From positions 4,421 through 68,420 of the forward strand of contig DGTC01000065.1 of assembly GCA_002394205.1 (NCBI GenBank): a DNA stretch of 64,000 nt, written 5' to 3'. The translations under genes and the position numbers were made by a program. Under the pieces are notes generated by a model. The model did not search any database, had not been told where the DNA came from, and was given only the letters and a program-made list of their open reading frames with translations. The stretch comes from Lachnospira sp. UBA4346 (GTDB lineage Bacteria; Bacillota; Clostridia; Lachnospirales; Lachnospiraceae). Below, one piece after another: positions 7,308-14,053 of the stretch. Each line of letters begins with the position of its first letter. The stretch's first letter is position 1.

Positions 7308-8267
7308 ATGGCAGATAGAAACGAAGGTACTGACAAGATAGAAAGAGTGTTGGGATTATATACAAAGCTTATGAATGGGGCTTTGATTTATAAGTCTGAG
7401 GAAGCTGTCAATTATGGAGTAAATGAGAGAAGTATCCAGCGAGATATAGATGATATTCGCAATTATCTTGATGTAAAAGGAACAGAGGATGGCATTATCA
7501 ACTCTGTTGTGTATGATCGCATTCAAAAAGGCTATAGATTAGAGCCAATATACAAGTTGAAGTTTACCAATCCAGAGATACTTGCAATATGCAAAATCCT
7601 GTTGGATAGCAGAGCATTCACTAAAAATGAAATGAAGGGAATGCTGGATAAGCTCATAGAAACATGCGTGCCGGCGACTAATCAAAAGCTTGTATCAGAT
7701 CTGATTAAGAATGAAGAATTTCATTATATAGAGCCTCTACATAAATCGGTTTTTATAGATAAAATGTGGAGCATTGGTCAGGCGATACAGACTCACAGCT
7801 ACATAGAATTTGATTACCAAAGATTAAAGGACAAGGCAGTGGTACATCGAAAGGTACAGCCGTTGGCGATTATGTTCTCTGAAATGTATTTTTACATGGC
7901 AGCGTTCATTGATGATGAAGAAGTAAGAAAAGATTTTGATGTATTAAATGATTCGTTCCCAACGATTTACAGAATTGATCGTATAGAGAATTTGAAAGTT
8001 TTGGATGAAAGATATCATATTCCATACAGTGACAGGTTTGAGGAAGGAGAGTTCCGTAAAAGAATCCAGTTTATGTATGGCGGTAAGCTCAGGAAGATTA
8101 AGTTTAAGTACACTGGTCTTTCCATAGAGGCTGTATTAGACAAGCTTCCTACTGCAAAGATTATCAGTGAGGAAGATGGTGCATATATCATCTCTGCAGA
8201 GGTATTTGGCAATGGGATAGATATGTGGCTGAGAAGTCAGGGAGATATGGTGAAAGAAATAATCTGA
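7308..8267 (+). CDS. WYL-domain transcriptional regulator
   Basis: A 319-residue protein: an N-terminal winged helix at about residues 8-65 (ERSIQRDIDDIRNYLD is the recognition-helix region) and a WYL ligand-sensing domain at about 150-240 (YIEFDYQ, RKVQPLAIMFSEMYFYMAAF, YRIDRIENLKVL), with a C-terminal WCX-like part. The canonical Trp-Tyr-Leu triplet is altered (MYF in EMYFYMAA). GGGAGG precedes the ATG. WYL regulators such as BrxR and CapW often control phage-defence operons. The palindromes upstream argue for autoregulation of the five-gene operon it heads. Confidence 0.9.
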   Translation: MADRNEGTDKIERVLGLYTKLMNGALIYKSEEAVNYGVNERSIQRDIDDIRNYLDVKGTEDGIINSVVYDRIQKGYRLEPIYKLKFTNPEILAICKILLDSRAFTKNEMKGMLDKLIETCVPATNQKLVSDLIKNEEFHYIEPLHKSVFIDKMWSIGQAIQTHSYIEFDYQRLKDKAVVHRKVQPLAIMFSEMYFYMAAFIDDEEVRKDFDVLNDSFPTIYRIDRIENLKVLDERYHIPYSDRFEEGEFRKRIQFMYGGKLRKIKFKYTGLSIEAVLDKLPTAKIISEEDGAYIISAEVFGNGIDMWLRSQGDMVKEII

Positions 8268-8281
8268 TGGCGAGGTGTAGT

Positions 8282-8689
8282 ATGAGTTTTTCAGAAAAAG
8301 ACATAAAAAATGAATATGAAAAGTATAGACAAGAGGCAGAAAAGATACTGGAAGATAATGATAAAGTTGGAAAAATTTTGGATGAAGCAGAATTGAAAAT
8401 GTCAAAGGTTCCTGTATTTGGAGAAGATTTGCGAAATGTAATTGTGATGATAGAAATGATACGGTCATACATAAAGAAGGAGTATAGAGATATTCCGAAG
8501 TGTTCTATTATTTCTATGCTAGCAGCAATAACATATTTCTTGTCACCGATAGACTTGGTTCCAGATTGTATTCCAGTATTAGGATATATAGATGATGTTG
8601 CGGTAATAAAGCTTGTTTTAAGTCTAGGAATAAAAGGTGATGTGCAAAAATATAAGGAATGGAGGAAATGTCATGAAAAAAACAGTTAA
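8282..8689 (+). CDS. DUF1232 (YkvA-like) membrane-associated protein
   Basis: A 135-residue protein: an N-terminal charged coiled-coil region, then a DUF1232/YkvA core at about residues 72-115 containing SPIDLVPDCIPVLGYIDD, with flanking hydrophobic helices (SMLAAITYFL and VAVIKLVLSLGI). The family is small and membrane-linked with no defined reaction. An in-frame ATG further upstream at 8225 lies inside the WYL gene. ATG 8282 has GAGGTG at 8272-8277, so I use that start, 14 bases after the WYL stop. It is the second gene of the WYL operon. Confidence 0.82.
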   Translation: MSFSEKDIKNEYEKYRQEAEKILEDNDKVGKILDEAELKMSKVPVFGEDLRNVIVMIEMIRSYIKKEYRDIPKCSIISMLAAITYFLSPIDLVPDCIPVLGYIDDVAVIKLVLSLGIKGDVQKYKEWRKCHEKNS

Positions 8690-9941
8690 TGTGAGTATTT
8701 CTAAAAAAGAGATTTCCTTTGCAGAAGGAATAAAAAAGACTTGTTTAGAAGGAATGACTAATCTACAGATTTGCGAATACTTTAATTCAGTCTTGAATGA
8801 AGTTGAGCAGATTAACGAGCTTATATATAAAAATAGCATTGCGGCAAGCACAGGTAACATAAGCATGAATCCGAGATTGCAAGGCTTTTTATTTGAAAAA
8901 TATCAAGCATACACATTTAATGTCAGAGCAATTTTGAATGATAAAAATTATAGAGCTTATGTGTTGCCTATTGATGGTGGCGGATTTGGGAAAAACTCGG
9001 TTGATATTTCAATCAGGGATATTAACACTAACAAAGTTATTAGAAATTATCAGGCAAAATGTTGTGTTAGTGCTGAAGCAACGGTAAAAGCTATTAAAGA
9101 TGGAGATTACAGCAATCAAAGGTTGTTGGTTCCTAGTGATCAGCTAAATGAAGTGAAAAAAGGGTTTTCGGCAACAAGGTCTGTAACTGATGTTGTTGAG
9201 TATGATGGAATATCTAGCACACCATTGTCATATGATGAGGCGAAAAAAATTCAGAACGCATTGCAATCTGGAGATTTCAGTACAGTGGACTTAAGTATGT
9301 TCTCAGATAAAGAATTGGTGATTGCTGGGGTTGAATGTTTGAAGAAAGCTATTGCTCTTGATGCCATTGTTAGAGCTGTGACAATTTTAGTAGAACACAC
9401 ATTAGGTATATCTGAAAATACCGTAAAAGAGGATATTGTCGTCAATTTAAAAGATATTGGTTGGGATGCGGTAAAAATAGCTTTAAAAGAGGCTATTGTT
9501 ATTGAAATAAATAAACACATGAGTTCTATGCCACAGTTCATTAAAGACATGCCGTTAGATCAGTTAAATTCATTGACACTTGCGGCTGCAAGTATTGTTA
9601 CTGATGTTATAAAAGTTAGTGTTCAATGTGGTAGCGGAAAGATTACAGAGTCAGAAGCTGTTGAAGAAGTTTTGGAATCTGTTATTACATCCGTATGCTC
9701 TGTTGCGGCGGGGGCATTAGGAGGATTTTTGAGTGAAGGAACCTTGACAGTTCCAGCAAGTATTGCAGGTGGAATTGGTGGAAGAGTTTTAATTAAAAAA
9801 ATCGGAAAAGAAAATATGATGAAAGCTGCTGATGGCTGTGTAAAGATTAAAAACTTTTCAATTGAACTTGCAGAAAAACCAGTTTTATATGTTAAAAGCA
9901 TTACAAGTCAAACTACAAATCTATTAACACAAGGAGTGTAG
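8673..9941 (+). CDS. unknown protein with nuclease-like N-terminus and glycine-zipper C-terminus
   Basis: A 422-residue protein starting at ATG 8673 (GGAGG at 8661-8665), overlapping the DUF1232 gene by 17 bases. I do not recognise the family. The N-terminal half contains FLFEKYQAYTFN (Glu75), NSVDISIRD (Asp111) and NYQAKC (Gln127-Ala-Lys129). The E, D and QxK spacing recalls a PD-(D/E)XK nuclease core; this is inference. The C-terminal region (about 340-385) is rich in small residues (SVAAGALGGFLSEG, ASIAGGIGGRV), like a membrane-inserting glycine zipper. It is the third gene of the WYL operon and may be its effector. Confidence 0.65.
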   Translation: MKKTVNVSISKKEISFAEGIKKTCLEGMTNLQICEYFNSVLNEVEQINELIYKNSIAASTGNISMNPRLQGFLFEKYQAYTFNVRAILNDKNYRAYVLPIDGGGFGKNSVDISIRDINTNKVIRNYQAKCCVSAEATVKAIKDGDYSNQRLLVPSDQLNEVKKGFSATRSVTDVVEYDGISSTPLSYDEAKKIQNALQSGDFSTVDLSMFSDKELVIAGVECLKKAIALDAIVRAVTILVEHTLGISENTVKEDIVVNLKDIGWDAVKIALKEAIVIEINKHMSSMPQFIKDMPLDQLNSLTLAAASIVTDVIKVSVQCGSGKITESEAVEEVLESVITSVCSVAAGALGGFLSEGTLTVPASIAGGIGGRVLIKKIGKENMMKAADGCVKIKNFSIELAEKPVLYVKSITSQTTNLLTQGV

Positions 9942-10787
9942 ATGATGGGGTATGATAAGAAAAAATTAAAAGAAAAAATAGATACTATACTTTCTGAGAG
10001 TAATAATGATGTTATTATTGCAGATCTTTATTTTTTGATAAAGAAATCAGAACTTAGTAAAGAGCAAAAAACAGAGGTGTTTGAATTACTCAAAAAATAT
10101 TCGGATGAGAACATAATCGCTTTTAGTTTTCTTGGGGATTGCTACGCAAATGGTTGGGGATGTCAAAAATCAAAAACAGATGCTATTGCCTCATATAAGA
10201 TAGTTATTGATTCTAATTTACCAGAAGATAAGAAATGTATTGCCGCATCTCGATTAGGAAATCTTTTTTTGAAAGAAAGACAATATGATGAAGCAAAAAT
10301 ATATATCAATATGAGTACAAATCCTGAGGATTATGTGAAGCTTGCTAAGGCAAATAAAAATTATAATTTTAATGCTGCGTTAGAAGAACTAAGGCAAGCG
10401 GCGGAATATGGAAAAGTGGATGCATTTCGAACTGCAACCAAATGGTGTTTGGAAAATCATGATAATGCAATTAAGGCAAGAGCAATGGAATATGCGATGG
10501 AGTATATGTATTCAAGTGCTCCGGAGGAAAAAAGACAGAAGACAGTAGACTTGGTTGTAGACTATTTTTATAAAGCATTGGGAGAAGATGATGCTGTTAA
10601 TAAGGATGAAATAAATAGAAATTTTACACTATTTAAAGAGGCAATAAGAAATGCTCATTTGAAAATTAAAGCGGAAAATCCTGTAAAGAAAACATATAAA
10701 AAAGTGGAAGGGACTGTTTTGGGTGCTGTTGCTGTTGGTGCAGTTGGATTGGGGATAGAAGTTGCCAAAAGAATGATAAAAAGGTAG
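9942..10787 (+). CDS. Sel1/TPR-like repeat protein
   Basis: A 281-residue helical repeat protein. Residues about 55-150 contain Sel1-like units (FSFLGDCYANGWGCQKSKTD, then ASRLGNLFLKERQYDEAKIY), which usually mediate protein-protein contacts. The C-terminus ends in a short Gly/Ala/Val-rich segment (GTVLGAVAVGAVGLGIEVAK) that could contact membrane. It begins directly after the stop of the previous gene with GGAGTG just upstream, so translation is coupled. As fourth gene of the operon it probably acts as a scaffold between the nuclease-like protein and the AAA+ ATPase. Confidence 0.72.
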   Translation: MMGYDKKKLKEKIDTILSESNNDVIIADLYFLIKKSELSKEQKTEVFELLKKYSDENIIAFSFLGDCYANGWGCQKSKTDAIASYKIVIDSNLPEDKKCIAASRLGNLFLKERQYDEAKIYINMSTNPEDYVKLAKANKNYNFNAALEELRQAAEYGKVDAFRTATKWCLENHDNAIKARAMEYAMEYMYSSAPEEKRQKTVDLVVDYFYKALGEDDAVNKDEINRNFTLFKEAIRNAHLKIKAENPVKKTYKKVEGTVLGAVAVGAVGLGIEVAKRMIKR

Positions 10788-10796
10788 AGGTGCATA

Positions 10797-12299
10797 ATGA
10801 AGGACAGTATAAAGAACCTGATTGAAGAAAAAAAGCGAGCAAAGGTTCCTCTTTTGCAAATTATTACCTATGAGGAAGATACTGTAAAAAGAATCGTAGA
10901 ACAAGTCTTTATGCAGGAATATGAAATTATTCATTATGATATGTTAGAAGGATTTGATGTACCGATTGAGGAAACAGAAGCACAAGATTTTTCTCTGACA
11001 ATAAATAAATGGATGTATGAACTTTCTTTCAAAAATACAGTATTGGTAATTAGTAATAGTAATAGATTATTTTCTGATTACAGGGTTGAAGTTTCATTAA
11101 AAAAGCTATTGGAATTAGACAATCCGAACATGGTAAGTAAACCAATTATGGTTATTTTGATTTCTGATACAAATATTTTGCCTGCTGGGTTAGGGCGATT
11201 GTCTACGACAATAGAAATTCCTTATATGAAACGAAGTGAGTGTGTAGAGTATGTGAAGTGTTTAGTTAGAAGCACTTTTGGAAAAAATAAGTTTTCCAAA
11301 AGCTTTCAGAACAGTGCTGCTGAATGTTGTCTTGGTCTGACGAGAGCACAAACAAAAATGAATATTTTAGAGAGTTGTTATCTATGCAAAGATGAAGAAG
11401 ATATTCTTTTACACCTTCGAAAACTAAAGGTGAAAGCATTAAATCAAACAGGATTGATTTCTATAGAAGAGCCAGTTGAGAAAAATAATCTTGGAGGCTA
11501 TGATAGACTAAAGGCTTGGGTAAGTGACGCTAAAAAAATCCTGGATGTAACAAATAATGGTGATAGTATGCGTCAAATTTTATTTCCGAAGGGAATGCTT
11601 TTGGTTGGAGTAACGGGATGTGGAAAGTCGTTATGTGCCAAGGTGTCTGCGAATGTGTTAGGTTTGCCATTATTAAGAATTGATTTTGGAAATCTTATGA
11701 ATAAATATGTTGGCGAGACAGAAAAGAATCTGTCTAATGCATTGCAAATTGCTGAGGCGATTTCACCTTGCGTATTGTGGCTGGATGAATTTGAAAAAGC
11801 TTTTTCATCTAACGATGATAGCTCGGGGGTGTCACAAAGAATGCTAGGAAAATTTTTGACATGGATGCAGGAACATCAGGCAATGATTTTTACTATTGCA
11901 ACTGTTAATAATGTATCTAAATTGCCGGCGGAGCTTTTGCGTCGGGGAAGATTTGATAAAATATATTATGTAGATCTCCCTAACAATAATGAGCGAAAAG
12001 AGATTGTTAAAATACATTCAGAGAAGTTACAAATTGATATATCTCAGAAAGAAATTGTTACTATATCCTCTGAAATGGAAGGCGGAGGCTATAGCGGAGC
12101 AGATATTGAATACATCCTAAAAGAAGCAAAACGAAAGATGTTGGTTGATGGAATGGATAATGTTGTTAAAACTATTACAACATGTATTAAAGAGACAAAC
12201 TCTATTTCGAAAATTATGCCTGTTGAAATTCAGAGTATGAGAGATGAATTTAAAGCAAGAGGATTTGAAAATGTTAATGCAGCTATAGCGAGAAGATAG
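10797..12299 (+). CDS. AAA+ ATPase, Ycf46-like
   Basis: A 500-residue ATPase. Residues 1-200 form an N-terminal RecA/AAA-like domain without a P-loop (LLQIITYEEDTVKRIVEQVF). The AAA+ core has Walker A GVTGCGKS near 272, Walker B VLWLDEFEK near 326-334 and the arginine finger in LRRGRFD near 381, followed by a helical lid. Two-domain layout and length match the Ycf46 family of cyanobacteria and plastids. Such ATPases remodel or unfold partners. It is the last gene of the WYL operon and ends before a long terminator at 12349. Confidence 0.87.
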   Translation: MKDSIKNLIEEKKRAKVPLLQIITYEEDTVKRIVEQVFMQEYEIIHYDMLEGFDVPIEETEAQDFSLTINKWMYELSFKNTVLVISNSNRLFSDYRVEVSLKKLLELDNPNMVSKPIMVILISDTNILPAGLGRLSTTIEIPYMKRSECVEYVKCLVRSTFGKNKFSKSFQNSAAECCLGLTRAQTKMNILESCYLCKDEEDILLHLRKLKVKALNQTGLISIEEPVEKNNLGGYDRLKAWVSDAKKILDVTNNGDSMRQILFPKGMLLVGVTGCGKSLCAKVSANVLGLPLLRIDFGNLMNKYVGETEKNLSNALQIAEAISPCVLWLDEFEKAFSSNDDSSGVSQRMLGKFLTWMQEHQAMIFTIATVNNVSKLPAELLRRGRFDKIYYVDLPNNNERKEIVKIHSEKLQIDISQKEIVTISSEMEGGGYSGADIEYILKEAKRKMLVDGMDNVVKTITTCIKETNSISKIMPVEIQSMRDEFKARGFENVNAAIARR

Positions 12300-12348
12300 C
12301 AAGTGTTGATATAATGAAATAAAGTTAATATTACAATGGACACGCAAA

Positions 12349-12403
12349 GTGCCTTCTTTCATCTATGTATTATCTACATAGAAATGAAAGGAGGCATTTT
12401 TAT
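12349..12403 (+). terminator. long-stem terminator of the WYL operon
   Basis: A roughly 20-bp, slightly imperfect stem (GTGCCTTCTTTCATCTATG at 12349-12367 against CATAGAAATGAAAGGAGGCA) with a short loop, followed by TTTTTATTT. It is the longest hairpin among the intrinsic terminators in the window. On the plus strand the right arm contains a GGAGG, so the fold could also mask a ribosome site. Confidence 0.75.
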
Positions 12404-12467
12404 TTATGGAATTGGTGTTAAAAGTAACGAACCCTAGAAGTGGCATCTGAATAGTGCTGTTTTAGGC

Positions 12468-12490
12468 TGTCAAAAATCCACCTTTTGACA
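12468..12490. repeat. inverted repeat upstream of the serine recombinase
   Basis: TGTCAAAA (12468-12475) and TTTTGACA (12483-12490) are perfect inverted arms around a 7-bp centre, 57 bp before the recombinase gene. They could be a recombinase crossover or regulator site. Confidence 0.4.
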
Positions 12491-12546
12491 CTAATGGAGA
12501 TAACCTTAGATTTGATACTGATACGACAGAGAGGAGATGATTTTTA

Positions 12547-13257
12547 GTGGAATATGGATACTGTAGAATTTCTACACCAAATCAGAATATCGAAAGACAG
12601 GTGCGTAATATTAAAAAGCTGTATCCGAATGCTCATATCGTCAAGGAAGTTTATACTGGAACTAAATTTCAGGGCAGAAAGGAATTTGATAAAATTTTGC
12701 GATTGGTAAAGGCTGATGATACGATAATTTTTGACAGCGTATCTCGTATGAGTAGGACAGCGGATGAAGGATTTGAACTGTATAAAGAGCTTTTCAATAA
12801 AAATATCAATCTGGTATTCTTAAAAGAGCCACATATCAATACAGCAACCTATAAGCAGGCAATAGATAACCAGATTAGTATTACTATGAATAGCGGTGAT
12901 GATGCTACAGATGATCTGATGAAAGCAATTATTGAAGCTTTGAATAAATATATTTTTACTCTGGCTGAGAGACAGATTCGCCTTGCATTTGAGCAGTCTG
13001 AAAAAGAGGTTGAGGATTTACACCAGAGGACGAAAGAGGGAATGGAGACAGCAAGACTTAATGGCAAGCGGATAGGACAGCCTAAAGGAGCCAAGCTTGT
13101 AACCAGGAAATCGGTTGAATCAAAAGAACAGATTATAAAATATAGCAAAGACTTTCAGGGAACTCTTGATGATGCTGAATGTATGAAGCTGGTAGGTGTT
13201 GCCAGAGGCACTTATTACAAATATAAGAGAGAACTGAAAGCAGATAATAATTTATAA
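12547..13257 (+). CDS. serine recombinase (resolvase/invertase family)
   Basis: A 236-residue small serine recombinase that cuts and rejoins DNA through a 5'-phosphoserine bond. Catalytic Ser9 lies in YGYCRISTPNQNIERQ; the family arginines are in DSVSRMSRTADEGFEL; the long dimer helix is followed by the linker GKRIGQPKGAK and a C-terminal helix-turn-helix (VGVARGTYYKYKREL). The start is GTG with an AGAGGAGAT ribosome site. An insert around residues 95-125 (INTATYKQAIDNQISITMNS) is longer than in Pin or Hin. It may resolve cointegrates or invert a segment of element 1. Confidence 0.9.
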   Translation: MEYGYCRISTPNQNIERQVRNIKKLYPNAHIVKEVYTGTKFQGRKEFDKILRLVKADDTIIFDSVSRMSRTADEGFELYKELFNKNINLVFLKEPHINTATYKQAIDNQISITMNSGDDATDDLMKAIIEALNKYIFTLAERQIRLAFEQSEKEVEDLHQRTKEGMETARLNGKRIGQPKGAKLVTRKSVESKEQIIKYSKDFQGTLDDAECMKLVGVARGTYYKYKRELKADNNL

Positions 13258-13272
13258 AATATTGTAATTACT

Positions 13273-13309
13273 GGAACATCCTGTTAATAGACAGGGGGAG
13301 ATAGAAAGG
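13273..13309 (+). repeat. cassette leader repeat, copy A
   Basis: The segment begins GGAACATCCTGTTAATAGAC and contains a small hairpin (CCTGT/ACAGG) and the ribosome site. About three quarters of its positions match copy B at 13673-13709. Confidence 0.55.
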
Positions 13310-13320
13310 AAACTCTAAGA

Positions 13321-13506
13321 ATGGGCAACTATAAAAATTATAAGAAAAAAGCTCTTGAAAATAAGGAAGTAAAAGCAGAATATGATGCACTTGGTCCGGA
13401 ATATAATCTGATCCAGCTTAGAAATGAAGCTATTGAGGAATCAGGATTAAGTAATAACAGAATGGAAAAAGATTTAATTCAAAATACATTTGCTGAAGGT
13501 AAATGA
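13321..13506 (+). CDS. truncated HigA-like antitoxin remnant
   Basis: A 61-residue protein. The N-terminal 40 residues (YKKKALENKEVKAEYDALGP, then EYNLIQLRNEAIEESGLS) match the start of HigA-type XRE antitoxins. The helix-turn-helix that should follow is missing and replaced by an unrelated short tail (NNRMEKDLIQNTFAEGK). It is therefore probably a decayed antitoxin or a non-DNA-binding derivative; no toxin gene is adjacent. It is the first of three units with similar leader and terminator sequences. Confidence 0.5.
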   Translation: MGNYKNYKKKALENKEVKAEYDALGPEYNLIQLRNEAIEESGLSNNRMEKDLIQNTFAEGK

Positions 13507-13526
13507 TTTTATGCACTGGGGAATAG

Positions 13527-13560
13527 ACGATACGGAGAAATCTGTATCGTTTATTTTTTT
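13527..13560 (+). terminator. cassette terminator A
   Basis: ACGATACGGA (13527-13536) pairs with TCTGTATCGT (13541-13550), followed by a T-rich tract. The core GATACGG...GTATC recurs in the terminators at 13890 and 16469. Confidence 0.8.
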
Positions 13561-13672
13561 CTCATTTTTACTAATATCTATATAGATATATCATGTAATT
13601 CCTAAAAATATAGAGGAATATAATCTCTATGATGAAATAAACTCAAATAAACCATAAAAAGCTATTCGATAC

Positions 13673-13709
13673 CGAACATTCTGTTAAAGGACAGAAGGGA
13701 GGAAGAAAG
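13673..13709 (+). repeat. cassette leader repeat, copy B
   Basis: The segment begins CGAACATTCTGTTAAAGGAC and contains a TTCTGT/ACAGAA hairpin and GGGAGG directly before the next gene. It is homologous to copy A at 13273-13309. Confidence 0.55.
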
Positions 13710-13710
13710 A

Positions 13711-13884
13711 ATGTTGCCAAATGAGCCTGATGTACTGACACTAAAAGAAATGCAGAAAATATTACACATAGGAAAAAATACAGCATTAAAGCTTATCCAT
13801 GAGGAAATTATAGAAGGTCACTGGGTAGGAAATAAATGGTTGATTTTCAAAGAGGATGTAATTGAATATATTTTAAGATCATAA
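13711..13884 (+). CDS. excisionase-like helix-turn-helix protein
   Basis: A 57-residue DNA-binding protein (MLPNEPDVLTLKEMQKILHI at the start, then GKNTALKLIHEEIIEGHWVG and NKWLIFKEDVIEYILRS). This is the MerR-like winged helix of the excisionase/HTH_17 type. GGGAGG at 13698-13703 supports the start. It could be a recombination directionality factor for one of the element's recombinases or a small regulator of the neighbouring secreted-protein gene. It resembles the leftward 59-residue protein at 16552-16731. Confidence 0.75.
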   Translation: MLPNEPDVLTLKEMQKILHIGKNTALKLIHEEIIEGHWVGNKWLIFKEDVIEYILRS

Positions 13885-13889
13885 ATAAA

Positions 13890-13926
13890 GACGATACGGA
13901 GATAATCTGTATCGTCGCTTTTTTTT
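13890..13926 (+). terminator. cassette terminator B
   Basis: GACGATACGGA (13890-13900) pairs with TCTGTATCGTC (13906-13916), followed by GCTTTTTTTT. It is nearly identical to terminator A. Confidence 0.85.
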
Positions 13927-14053
13927 GCTCCAATAGGAATGTATATATCTTATAGATATAATAGAGAATTTTCTATAGTTGTAAGGTGTTATTTAGTCCA
14001 TCTAGTACAATAGGACTACTGCGGCAGGAATAAAAAACGAAAGGAAAAATTCT

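Noticed and set aside
8225..8281. Upstream extension of the DUF1232 protein into the WYL gene
   Set aside because: The extension lacks a ribosome site, while ATG 8282 has GAGGTG and begins the family-like sequence.
13321..13506. Complete toxin-antitoxin pair
   Set aside because: Only an antitoxin-like N-terminus is seen. The helix-turn-helix is missing and no RelE/HigB-type toxin frame flanks it.
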